DNA of 64,000 nt from Bog-473 sp036502025. Its GTDB lineage: Bacteria; Actinomycetota; Acidimicrobiia; Acidimicrobiales; RAAP-2. The notes beneath the pieces were generated by a model that was not told the origin of the DNA, made no database searches, and saw only the letters and a list, made by a program, of their open reading frames with translations. The first letter of the stretch is position 1. Each line of letters starts with the position of its first letter. This document shows positions 16,882-24,668 of this stretch, one piece after another. The translations under genes and the position numbers were made by a program. The DNA is taken from the NCBI GenBank assembly GCA_036502025.1, contig DASXZJ010000141.1, positions 16,181 to 80,180 on the forward strand, given 5' to 3'.

Positions 16882-17368
16882 CGTCCCCGTCTCCGGGCGT
16901 CGCCTCGGTCAGGTGACGGCGCAACGAGGCCAGGCCGCGCGCACCGTGGCTCTTGACCGAGCCCACCGAACATCCCATCTCGAGGGCCACCTGGACCTCG
17001 CTGAGATCGCCCAGGTAGCGCAGCACCACCGCTTCTCGCTGCCGGCGGGGCAGGCGCCGCAGCGCGGCCACCAGATCGCCGCGCTCGCCCAGGTGGGGGT
17101 CCACCATGCCGACGGGACCGGTCATCGGCGGCTGGGGCCGGCGGCGCTTGCGGAACCGGTCGATGGCAAGGTTCGAGGCCACCCGGGTCACCCACCCCTC
17201 GGGACGGTCCTCCAGGCGGGACCAGCGGACCATGGCCCGCGCCAGCGCCTCCTGGGCCACGTCCTCGGCGTCGCCCTGATCACCGAGCAGGCGAAAGGCC
17301 ACCCGGTACGCCAGGCGGTACAGACCGTCGAAGGCCGCTTCGAAGGTGCCCGGGGGTGCCGAGGGCAT
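16865..17368 (-). CDS. RNA polymerase sigma factor, SigE/ECF type
   Basis: This is a 167-residue ECF-like sigma factor. Region 2 includes FRLLGDQGDAEDVAQEALARA and region 4 includes LPRRQREAVVLRYLGDLS with the helix-turn-helix ending VGSVKSHGARGL, as in actinobacterial SigE-family factors. I chose ATG 17368 because the 29 residues before it (from 17455) lack sigma character. It heads an operon of envelope propeller proteins and overlaps the next gene by 17 bases. No classical anti-sigma gene is adjacent. Confidence 0.88.
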   Translation of the reverse strand: MPSAPPGTFEAAFDGLYRLAYRVAFRLLGDQGDAEDVAQEALARAMVRWSRLEDRPEGWVTRVASNLAIDRFRKRRRPQPPMTGPVGMVDPHLGERGDLVAALRRLPRRQREAVVLRYLGDLSEVQVALEMGCSVGSVKSHGARGLASLRRHLTEATPGDGDDVRAS

Positions 17369-17517
17369 CAGATCCCGATTCTCGAGAGTGTCTCGCCCAT
17401 GTGAACCCCGATACCCCCGCATCAGATCGGTTTCGATCTCGCAGGACGCAATCATCTATCAGTTTCACGCCGCACCACGCCGGGAGGTTGTCCGCCGGGC
17501 CGTTAGCGTGACCGGCT

Positions 17518-18492
17518 GTGCGCGCCGTCATCTGCCATGAATTGGGTCCGCCCTCACTCCTGAAGGTGGAGGAGCGACCCGATCCGGTGCCTGGGCCCGG
17601 ACAGGTGCTGGTCGAGGTCGAGGCGGCGGGCGTCAACTTCGTCGACGGGCTGTTCATCGCCGGCCGGTACCAGATCAAACCGGCTTTGCCCTTCACGCCG
17701 GGGAGCGAGGTGGCCGGTCGGGTCGCGGCGGCGGGCGACGGGGTGGAAGGACTCGCCCCCGGCCGGCGCGTGCTGGCCAACACCGGCCTGGGCGGGTACG
17801 CCAGCCACGTCGTCGTGCCGGCGGCTTCGGCCGTGCCCCTCCCCGACCGGCTGGACTCGCCCCGCGCCGCCACCTTCACCCAGAGTTTCAGCACCTGCCT
17901 CTACGCCCTGCGGGACCGGGCGGGCGTCGAACCCGGTCAGAGCGTGCTGGTGCTCGGCGCCGGCGGCGGCATCGGCCTGGCCGCGGTGGCCGTGGCCCGG
18001 GCGCTGGGCTGCCGGGTCATCGGGGCCGCCTCGAGCGGGGACAAGCGTTCGGCGGCGCGGGCAGCTGGGGCGGAGTCGACCATCGACACCACCACCGAGT
18101 CCGTCAAGGACCGCGCCCGCGAGTGGGCCGGCGGCACCGGCGTCGACGTCGTGGTTGACCCGATCGGGGGACCGGCAGCCGAGCCTTCGCTGCGTGCGCT
18201 CGGCGACGGGGGGCGTTACCTGGTCATCGGCTTCGCCTCGGGCACCATCCCGACCGTGCCGCTCAACCAGGTGCTGCTCCGGAATCGCAGCGTGCTGGGC
18301 ATCGACTGGGGTATCTGGGCCATGCAGCACGCGTCGGACCAGCACGCGCTCCTGGCTGACCTGCTCGGCATGGTGGCCGACGGCCGGCTTGAACCGGTCC
18401 ACCCGGCCACCTATCCCCTCGAAGCAGTGGCCGACGCCCTCGACGCCCTGCTGGCCCGGCGGATCGTCGGCAAGGTGGCGCTCGTCCCCTAG
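17518..18492 (+). CDS. Zinc-independent NADPH:quinone oxidoreductase (MDR family)
   Basis: This is a 324-residue medium-chain reductase. GVNFVDGLFIAGRYQ and the PFTPGSEVAG block are typical of quinone oxidoreductases, and the dinucleotide site is VLGAGGGIGLAAV. The structural-zinc cysteines of alcohol dehydrogenases are absent. It would reduce quinones or enones with NADPH. The GTG lies eight bases after a TAGCGT box. It is divergent from the sigma factor gene and ends 17 bases from a convergent gene. Confidence 0.88.
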   Translation: MRAVICHELGPPSLLKVEERPDPVPGPGQVLVEVEAAGVNFVDGLFIAGRYQIKPALPFTPGSEVAGRVAAAGDGVEGLAPGRRVLANTGLGGYASHVVVPAASAVPLPDRLDSPRAATFTQSFSTCLYALRDRAGVEPGQSVLVLGAGGGIGLAAVAVARALGCRVIGAASSGDKRSAARAAGAESTIDTTTESVKDRAREWAGGTGVDVVVDPIGGPAAEPSLRALGDGGRYLVIGFASGTIPTVPLNQVLLRNRSVLGIDWGIWAMQHASDQHALLADLLGMVADGRLEPVHPATYPLEAVADALDALLARRIVGKVALVP

Positions 18493-18509
18493 GACCGCAC
18501 GGGCCGCCC

Positions 18510-19079
18510 CTAGCGGGACTTGATCTGGAGCGGGAACGAGAAGTGGCCGTCGATCAGCAACGTGTAGGAGCCGGCCTTCACCCGCTTGGTGCCATTCGGC
18601 GTCGTCTGGTTCCAGGTACCCGCCCCGTTGACCGAGGCGCCGGGTTGCAGCTGGGCGAAGCCGAGGGCCGGGCAGTTGAACGGCTGCACGCCGGGCCACA
18701 CGTCGCGATGGTGCGCCCCGACGATCTCCATGCCCATCGACCCGCACGGTCCGACACTCAGCAACGAGGAGGTCGGACCCGGAGCCGCGCCGGCGTAGGG
18801 GGCCACGTAGTTGCAGGCACTCGTCCCCTGGTTCTTGGCCAGGAACTCCACCTTGAGCGTCTGCCCGGGGTGGAGGCTGAGTTGGTTGACGCCGACCAGG
18901 AGCGCGGTGGTGGCCGAGGGGCATTCCCAGAAGGTGCCGTGGCCGAGCTGGGCCAGCTTGACGGTCTTGGTCGCCTTGGCGGTCGGCTGGGCCGCGCCGT
19001 CGGCCGGGACGGCGCCGAGCCCGACGATGGCCACCACCGCCAGCGGGAACGCCACCCGGATGAACCACCCCGCCCTCAT
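18510..19079 (-). CDS. Secreted protein, BsuPI-like or DUF4232-like beta domain
   Basis: This is a 189-residue protein with a clear signal peptide (VAFPLAVVAIVGLGAVPADGA). The mature part has a beta-sandwich pattern: HPGQTLKVEFLAKNQGTSACNY, then LQPGASVNGAGTWNQ, then KAGSYTLLIDGHF. This resembles proteins with an intracellular proteinase inhibitor (BsuPI) fold and actinobacterial DUF4232 proteins. Several cysteines could form disulfides. The function is unknown. Confidence 0.55.
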   Translation of the reverse strand: MRAGWFIRVAFPLAVVAIVGLGAVPADGAAQPTAKATKTVKLAQLGHGTFWECPSATTALLVGVNQLSLHPGQTLKVEFLAKNQGTSACNYVAPYAGAAPGPTSSLLSVGPCGSMGMEIVGAHHRDVWPGVQPFNCPALGFAQLQPGASVNGAGTWNQTTPNGTKRVKAGSYTLLIDGHFSFPLQIKSR

Positions 19080-19125
19080 TGGTACAGCCTGCCCGACGAA
19101 CGCGTGACAGGTGTGGCATTGCGGG

Positions 19126-20229
19126 TCAGCGGAACTTGGGGATGACCTGGGTGCCCATGAGCTCGATGGTCTGCATGACCGCCTGGTGGGAGATCCTGTA
19201 GGGATTGACCAGGCAGAGGAGGAGGTCGACGCCGGCCTCCTCGTACCGGCGGCAGGCCTCGAGGCACTCCTCTGGCGTCCCGAGCACGCAGGCGTTGGAG
19301 TCCATCAGGTACTCCAGGCTGAGCAGGTCGAGCATGCCCTCGTCGTCGTGCCTCTTCATGTCGGCCGCGTAGGCGTAGTTGCCCAGCTCCTGGTTCCGCT
19401 CGGCCATCATCTCGGTCAGGGTGGCGATCTGGCGGGCTCCGGTCCTGGGGTACCACTCGAAGGACTCGCGGGCGTTGGCGACGGCCTCGCTCCGGTCGGG
19501 CGCGCAGATGGCCATGGTGAAGGTGGCGGCCTGGTTGTTCACGAAGGCGCCAATGGGCTCGGTGCACGTCGCCACCGCTTCCCGGTAGATGTCGATCTTG
19601 CGCTTGACCTCGGCGGGCGGGAGCCCGACGGCGAACGAGCACAGGCCGAGGCCGAGGCGGCCCATCTGGGCGTGACCGTCGTCGGCCGTGGTGGCGCCCC
19701 AGATCGGGGGGTGGGGCTTCTGCCACGGCTTGGGTTGGACCCGGCGCTTGGGCATCTGCCAGTACTCGCCCGAGAACTCGTACTCCTCGTTGGTCCAGCA
19801 CCCGACCACGTGCTCGATCGCCTCCTGCCACATCTGGCGGCTCTGGCGCGGGTCGATGCCGAAGCCCTCGAGCTCGGCCCGGGTGGCGGAGCGCCCCGTC
19901 CCGAAATCGACCCGGCCCCCCGAGAGCAGGTCGAGCACCGCCACCGATTCGGCCGTGCGCACGGGATGGTTGTAAGGCTTGGGCATCAGGCGGACGCCGT
20001 ACCCGAGCCGTATCCGTTCGGTGCGGGCCGCGATGGCGCCGTAGAGCACCTCGGGGTTCGAGCAGTGCGAGTACTCCTCCAAGAAGTGGTGCTCGACCGT
20101 CCAGAAGGCGTCCCAGCCGAACCGGTCCCCGGCCACCGCCTGCTCGAGGGTGTTGCGGTAGGCGATGAGCTCGCTGTCGGGCTCCCAGGGGCGAGGGACC
20201 GGGATCTCGTAGAACAAGGCGAACTTCAT
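19126..20229 (-). CDS. LLM class flavin-dependent oxidoreductase
   Basis: This is a 367-residue bacterial luciferase-like monooxygenase (TIM barrel) that uses FMN or F420. Visible family features are the N-terminal FALFYEIPVPRPW strand, FWTVEHHFLEEYSHC, the RLGYGVRLMPKPYNHPVRTAE block and GRVDFGTGRSATRAE. GAGAGGA lies nine bases before the ATG as ribosome binding site. The substrate is unknown. The divergent SDR suggests a shared degradation route, and the palindrome at 20278 lies between the two starts. Confidence 0.88.
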   Translation of the reverse strand: MKFALFYEIPVPRPWEPDSELIAYRNTLEQAVAGDRFGWDAFWTVEHHFLEEYSHCSNPEVLYGAIAARTERIRLGYGVRLMPKPYNHPVRTAESVAVLDLLSGGRVDFGTGRSATRAELEGFGIDPRQSRQMWQEAIEHVVGCWTNEEYEFSGEYWQMPKRRVQPKPWQKPHPPIWGATTADDGHAQMGRLGLGLCSFAVGLPPAEVKRKIDIYREAVATCTEPIGAFVNNQAATFTMAICAPDRSEAVANARESFEWYPRTGARQIATLTEMMAERNQELGNYAYAADMKRHDDEGMLDLLSLEYLMDSNACVLGTPEECLEACRRYEEAGVDLLLCLVNPYRISHQAVMQTIELMGTQVIPKFR

Positions 20230-20277
20230 GGTGGGTGTCCTCTCGTTGCTGGGCCGTTCCGAAGACCCTCGACTATG

Positions 20278-20289
20278 AACTGTTTAGTT
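20278..20289. promoter_or_regulatory. Inverted repeat AACT-N4-AGTT, candidate operator
   Basis: AACTGTTTAGTT lies in the 88-base gap between the divergent LLM oxidoreductase and SDR genes, 29 bases before the SDR start. The AT-rich half sites in a G+C-rich gap look like a TetR-type operator. No regulator is encoded beside it. Confidence 0.4.
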
Positions 20290-20317
20290 GGTGGCCACCG
20301 AGCTCGGGAGGTGCCCC

Positions 20318-21133
20318 ATGCGGGGACTGCAAGGACGTACCTACATCGTGACCGGAGCCGCCTCGGGCATCGGCCGGGCCACGGCCGAACGGCTGCTGGA
20401 GGAGGGGGCCCTGGTCATGGGGGCGGACATCGCCGATCCTCCGGCAGACCTGGACTCGGGCGCCCCGGCGGGACGGTGGGCCTTCGCCCGGGTGGACGTG
20501 TCCGACGAGGAGTCGGTGGTCGCCCTGGTGCGGGCGGCGGTCGCCTTCGGCGGTTCGCTGTCGGGCCTGGTCAATGCGGCCGGCGTGGCCAGTGGCGGCC
20601 CGATCCACCTGGTCCCCCGAAAAGAGTGGGACCGCACCATCGGCATCAACCTCACCGGCACCTTCCTGACGGCCAAGCACGTGGTGACCCAGATGCTCTC
20701 GCAGCCCGCGGTCGAGGGCCGGCGCGGCGCGCTGGTGACCATCGCCAGCATCGAAGGGTTGGAGGGCACCGCCGGCGGAAGCTCCTACAGCGCCTCGAAG
20801 GGCGGTGTGGTCCTGCTGACCAAGAACATGGCCATCGACTACGCCGGTCGCGGCATCCGGGTCAACGCCATCTGCCCGGGCTTCATCGCCACCCCGATGA
20901 CCGATGCCATCTTCGGCGGCGAGGGCATGGAGGAGTCGCTGGCCGACATCGTGCACGAGCACAAGCTGGGCCGGATGGGCCGACCCGAGGAGATCGCCGC
21001 CACGGCCGCCTTCCTCCTCTCCGACGACGCCTCGTTCATCACCGGGCACGCCCTGCCGGTCGACGGCGGGTACACGGCGGGGCGTGACCACGGGGTGACC
21101 GCCATGTTGGGGCTCTCGGGTCCGGAAACGTAG
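20318..21133 (+). CDS. Short-chain dehydrogenase/reductase
   Basis: This is a 271-residue SDR. The cofactor loop is VTGAASGIGRATA, the Asp after the second strand (MGADIAD) points to NAD(H), and YSASKGG carries the catalytic Tyr and Lys. The C-terminus ends LPVDGGYTAG. ATG 20318 was chosen because GGGAGG lies about eight bases upstream. The ArsR-type regulator follows after 40 bases with its own operator. It is divergent from the LLM oxidoreductase. Confidence 0.88.
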   Translation: MRGLQGRTYIVTGAASGIGRATAERLLEEGALVMGADIADPPADLDSGAPAGRWAFARVDVSDEESVVALVRAAVAFGGSLSGLVNAAGVASGGPIHLVPRKEWDRTIGINLTGTFLTAKHVVTQMLSQPAVEGRRGALVTIASIEGLEGTAGGSSYSASKGGVVLLTKNMAIDYAGRGIRVNAICPGFIATPMTDAIFGGEGMEESLADIVHEHKLGRMGRPEEIAATAAFLLSDDASFITGHALPVDGGYTAGRDHGVTAMLGLSGPET

Positions 21134-21165
21134 CGGCTTGACCCGGTCGCCCGGGTCGGTAATAC

Positions 21166-21181
21166 TTAAGTGAATGCTTAA
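21166..21181. promoter_or_regulatory. TTAAG-N6-CTTAA inverted repeat over the arsR-type start codon
   Basis: The repeat arms 21166-21170 and 21177-21181 flank TGAATG, which includes the ATG (21174) of the regulator gene. Small ArsR repressors commonly bind such AT-rich dyads, so this is a likely autoregulatory site that would block transcription start or early elongation. Confidence 0.55.
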
Positions 21182-21557
21182 CCAATCGGCCACGCTCGAT
21201 CCCCTCTTCCGGGCCCTGGGCGACCCCACCCGCCGCGAGATGGTCGAGCAGCTGAGCCTCGGTCCCGCCTCGGTCAGCCGGCTGGCCCAGCCGCTGGACA
21301 TGAGCCTCTCCGCGGTGGTCCAGCACCTGGCGATCCTCGAGGAGAGCGGCCTGGTGCGCTCGGAGAAGGTGGGCCGGGTCCGGACCTGTCGCATCGTGCC
21401 GGCGGCGCTGCGCTCCGCCGAGGCCTGGTTCTCCGGGCAACGCGCCACCTGGGAACAGCGCCTGGACCGCCTGGGGGAGATCCTGGCCGAGGACATCGAG
21501 TCCGTGACCGGCACCGAAACCGAAACCCATCACCCCGGACAAAGGAGAGCACCATGA
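21174..21557 (+). CDS. ArsR family helix-turn-helix regulator
   Basis: This is a 127-residue winged-helix protein. FRALGDPTRREMVEQLSLG and SVSRLAQPLDMSLSAVVQHLAILEESGLV are the typical ArsR helices. No metal-binding CxC is visible in the recognition helix region, so it belongs with the SRPBCC-coupled ArsR proteins rather than metal sensors. Its stop overlaps the ATG of the SRPBCC gene by four bases. The dyad at 21166-21181 suggests autoregulation. Confidence 0.92.
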   Translation: MLNQSATLDPLFRALGDPTRREMVEQLSLGPASVSRLAQPLDMSLSAVVQHLAILEESGLVRSEKVGRVRTCRIVPAALRSAEAWFSGQRATWEQRLDRLGEILAEDIESVTGTETETHHPGQRRAP

Positions 21558-21997
21558 CCGAACGATCAGCCGAGCACGCCACCTTCACCGTCGAGCGCAC
21601 CTACGACGCCCCGCCCGAGCGGGTGTTCGCCCTCTGGGCCAGCCGCGAGGCCAAGTCGCGCTGGTTCGGCATTCCCAGCGGGGGGGCCTACTCCCTCGAC
21701 TTCACCGTGGGCGGCAGGGAGCACAACCGCGGCGGTCCCCCCGGTGGACCCATCTACAGCTACGACGCCGAGTACCACGAGATCCTGGCCGACCAGCGCA
21801 TCGTCTACGGGTACACCATGGACGCCGACGGCCGGCGGATCTCGGTCTCGGTGACCACCGTCGAGTTCGCGCCGGCGGACGACGGATCGCACCTGACCTA
21901 CACCGAGCAGGGCGTCTTCCTCGACGGGCTCGACACCCCCCAGAGCCGCGAGAAGGGGACCAACGAGCTCCTCGACGGGCTGGCGGCTGCCCTCTAA
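21554..21997 (+). CDS. SRPBCC family protein (AHSA1-like)
   Basis: This is a 147-residue START-like protein. FTVERTYDAPPERVFALWASREAKSRWF is the conserved N-terminus of the AHSA1/Aha1 C-terminal-like group, and SHLTYTEQGVFLDG lies near the end. It has a hydrophobic cavity that may bind a small ligand. In many actinobacteria an ArsR gene and this gene are coupled as here. The exact role is not established. The last four bases overlap the convergent protease-like gene. Confidence 0.9.
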   Translation: MTERSAEHATFTVERTYDAPPERVFALWASREAKSRWFGIPSGGAYSLDFTVGGREHNRGGPPGGPIYSYDAEYHEILADQRIVYGYTMDADGRRISVSVTTVEFAPADDGSHLTYTEQGVFLDGLDTPQSREKGTNELLDGLAAAL

Positions 21998-23058
21998 CCG
22001 AGGACCAGCCGTCCGCCGAGGTAGTCGAAGATCACCCAGCCGAACCGCTTGAGCTGATCCGAACCGAGCAGACCGCTGGTGCCACCGGCGCCGATGACAC
22101 CGAACGAGGCCACACCGAGAAGCTGGGGGTGCAGGGACACTCCACGGAGCGACCACCGACCGCTGTGCACCAGGGGGACGGTGATGGTCGAGCACACGGT
22201 GGTCTGGCGCTGGGCCTGATCGGTCGGGGCCAGGTGCCCGGCGCTCGACACGGCGCGGCCCACCACCGACTGGGAGGAGCCGGTGTCGACCACGAACGTG
22301 CGGGCCGGACTCCCCTTGATCCGCACCGAGACGTTGAGCGCGGTCAGGCCCGGCGTGAGCACCACCGAGAGCGGCACCGTCGTCCCCGTCTCCCCCTCGG
22401 TGAGCACGGCCGACGGAGGGGGGCCGACCGGACCGTGCACCACCTTGGTTCCGGTGACGGCCGGCCGCTGCGGAGCGCCCAGCGTGAGCGTCTGCGCCAC
22501 GAAGTCGAGGCGCACGGCCCCGAAGCGGCTCAGGACATCGGAGCCCAGGAGCCCCACCGGCTGACCCGGCGTGCCGAAGTCGGGCAGGGTGGCCGCGGTC
22601 AGCGTCTGCGGGGCCAGACTCAGGCCGGCCACCGACCAGGATCCGACCGAGACCGGTTGGGCACGCCCGGTGCACCCCACCCCGTCGAACTCGCTGGCCT
22701 GACCGGCGTCGGGCAGCGCCAGCCGCGTCGCCAGGCGGGCGTCGATGATCGACTCGCCGGCCCCCGAGTCGATGACGAAGGGGAACGGTCCCTGGCCGGC
22801 AATGCAGACGTTGGCCGCTTCCTCCACCTGGCCGGCCACCGTGCTCACCGTGATGGGCACGCGCTCGGCCCCACCGGCCAACGCGGTGACACCGGCACAC
22901 CCCGCCGTGGTGGGCGGCAGCGCGAAGGTGACTTCGGGTTGGACGTGGACGTGGCGGTGCGGTGGGGCGGACCCAGCCGGGGTACCGCCGCCGCAGGCAC
23001 CGAGGGTCAGGGCGGTGGCGGCCATCAAGAAAACAGCAGAGCCGAGAGGGCGTCGCAC
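21994..23058 (-). CDS. Lipoprotein with two retropepsin-like aspartic protease lobes
   Basis: This is a 354-residue exported protein with lipobox LGAC (Cys22). Two related lobes follow. The first has FVIDSGAGESIID (Asp97) and LLGSDVLSRFGAVRLDF. The second has FVVDTGSSQSVVG (Asp258) and LLGSDQLKRFGWVIFDY. D-S/T-G is the active-site motif of aspartic proteases, and the LLGSD-x-L-x-RFG strand is typical of the retropepsin fold. Two lobes in one chain could make a pepsin-like active site without dimerisation. Activity and substrate are not known. Confidence 0.75.
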   Translation of the reverse strand: MRRPLGSAVFLMAATALTLGACGGGTPAGSAPPHRHVHVQPEVTFALPPTTAGCAGVTALAGGAERVPITVSTVAGQVEEAANVCIAGQGPFPFVIDSGAGESIIDARLATRLALPDAGQASEFDGVGCTGRAQPVSVGSWSVAGLSLAPQTLTAATLPDFGTPGQPVGLLGSDVLSRFGAVRLDFVAQTLTLGAPQRPAVTGTKVVHGPVGPPPSAVLTEGETGTTVPLSVVLTPGLTALNVSVRIKGSPARTFVVDTGSSQSVVGRAVSSAGHLAPTDQAQRQTTVCSTITVPLVHSGRWSLRGVSLHPQLLGVASFGVIGAGGTSGLLGSDQLKRFGWVIFDYLGGRLVLG

Positions 23059-23062
23059 CCGC

Positions 23063-23941
23063 TTAGCGCTGGAGGGCCAGGCGGACCGTGGCCAGCGCCA
23101 TCCGCAGCCCGAGGACGGCGGCGGCGAAGGGGAGCGCCACCCGCCGCCAGCCCGATGTGGTGCGGACGGTGAAGCGCAGCGCCGAGCGGTGGTGGGCCAG
23201 CATCATCTGGTAGGGGTGCCGCGCCGTGCTCACGCCCTGGATGTGGGTGACGCCGGCCGCGCCGGCGAAGCCGACCCCCCACCCGGCGTGGTGCGCCCGC
23301 CAGCAGAGGTCCATGTCCTCGGCGTACATGAAGTACGCCTCGTCGAAGCCACCCAGCTCCTCGAGGGCGTCCCGCCGGGCCAGGAAGCACGAGCCCGAGA
23401 TCCAGCCGGCCTCGACCACGCCGGCACCCTCGGGCGTGCCCGGGTTGTAGCGCCGGGTGAAGCGGTTCTCGGGACGGAAGAGGGCCAGGAGGGCGTGACC
23501 GGCCGCATCGACGAAGGAGGGAAAGCGGCGCACGGACGGGTAGACGTCGCCCTCCTCGGTGAAGATGCGCGGTCCCACCAGGGCCCAGGCGCGGCGCTCC
23601 TCGAGCGCGGCGCGCAGGGCGGCGAGCGCGCCGGGATGGACCCGGAGGTCGGAGTTCGAGACCAGCACATAGTCCGGGGCGGGTGAGCGGCCCGCCAGCA
23701 CGGCCAGACCCCGGTTGACCCCGGCGCCGAACCCGACGTTGCGCTCCGGGCGCACCAGCACGACGCCGGGGGTCGGGTCAGTGCTTCTCAGTGCGGCCAG
23801 GCCGGCGGCGGCGCTGCCCGGCGCTCCGTTCTCGACCACCACCACGGTCGAGGCCCCGTCACTCAGCAGGGAGCGCACACATTCCCCCAACAGCGATCCG
23901 GTGTCGTGGTCCACCACGACGGCGGCGAGAAGATCGGGCAC
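23063..23941 (-). CDS. Glycosyltransferase family 2, WbbL/rhamnosyltransferase-like
   Basis: This is a 292-residue inverting glycosyltransferase. RPERNVGFGAGVNRGL, the DxD-like NSDLRV, and GGFDEAYFMYAEDMDLCWRA are the signature blocks of WbbL-type rhamnosyltransferases. This fits the dTDP-rhamnose genes a few kilobases upstream. A C-terminal hydrophobic stretch (LPFAAAVLGLRMALATV) may hold it to the membrane. The start is a GTG seven bases after the stop of the next upstream gene; the frame extends further but only as antisense overlap. Confidence 0.85.
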   Translation of the reverse strand: MPDLLAAVVVDHDTGSLLGECVRSLLSDGASTVVVVENGAPGSAAAGLAALRSTDPTPGVVLVRPERNVGFGAGVNRGLAVLAGRSPAPDYVLVSNSDLRVHPGALAALRAALEERRAWALVGPRIFTEEGDVYPSVRRFPSFVDAAGHALLALFRPENRFTRRYNPGTPEGAGVVEAGWISGSCFLARRDALEELGGFDEAYFMYAEDMDLCWRAHHAGWGVGFAGAAGVTHIQGVSTARHPYQMMLAHHRSALRFTVRTTSGWRRVALPFAAAVLGLRMALATVRLALQR

Positions 23942-23948
23942 TCCGGGC

Positions 23949-24668
23949 TCAGTACTCCTTGGTGAATCGGAAGCGGACCAGCGCGGACAGGGCACTGATG
24001 CCATCTCGCCAGGTGATCTTCTTGCCCTCGTCGGGCTCGCGACCGGCATAGGAGATGGGCACCTCGTAGATGCGGTGACCGCGCCGCAGCACCTTGGCCG
24101 TGACCTCGGGCTCGAAATCGAAGCGGTCGGACACGATGGTCATGCCCTCGATGGCCTGGGCGTCGAAGAGCTTGTAGCAGGTCTCCATGTCCGACAGGGT
24201 GGAGCTGTAGAGGAGGTTGGTCACCAGGCTCAGCAAGCGGTTGCCGAACCAGTGCGACGGCATCATGTTCTTGCGCTCGCCGGTGAACCGGCTGCCGTAG
24301 ACGACGCGCGCCTTGCCCTTGAGGATGGGATCGAGCAGGCGGGGCCAGTCGTCGGGGTCGTACTCGAGGTCGGCGTCCTGGATCAGGATCAGGTCACCGG
24401 TGGCGGCGGCCAGGGCGGTGCGGATGGCGGCGCCCTTGCCCCGGTTGTGCTCGTGGCGCACGACGCGGACGGTCGAGTCCTCCAGGGCCTTGAGGACCTT
24501 GTCGGATCCGTCGCTGGAAGCGTCGTCGACCGCGATGATCTGGAGCAGCACCGGTAGCTCGACGGCGCGCATGCGCCGGATGATCTCAGCCACCGTGGCC
24601 CGCTCGTTGAAGACCGGCATGATCACCGTGAGCGTCCGGTACGTCTTGCGCTCGGGGTACTCGATCAT
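23949..24668 (-). CDS. Glycosyltransferase family 2, dolichol-phosphate mannosyltransferase-like
   Basis: This is a 239-residue GT2 enzyme. TVIMPVFNERATVAEII starts the fold, VDDASSDGSDKV binds the nucleotide, QDADLEYDP carries the metal-binding DxD, and GSRFTGER follows. It has no transmembrane helices of its own and would transfer a sugar to a polyprenyl phosphate. The ATG overlaps the TGA of the epimerase gene (TGATG), so the two genes are coupled. Confidence 0.88.
   Translation of the reverse strand: MIEYPERKTYRTLTVIMPVFNERATVAEIIRRMRAVELPVLLQIIAVDDASSDGSDKVLKALEDSTVRVVRHEHNRGKGAAIRTALAAATGDLILIQDADLEYDPDDWPRLLDPILKGKARVVYGSRFTGERKNMMPSHWFGNRLLSLVTNLLYSSTLSDMETCYKLFDAQAIEGMTIVSDRFDFEPEVTAKVLRRGHRIYEVPISYAGREPDEGKKITWRDGISALSALVRFRFTKEY

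Noticed and set aside
17369..17455. N-terminal extension of the SigE-type factor
   Set aside because: The extra 29 residues have no sigma character; the ATG at 17368 gives the usual family length.
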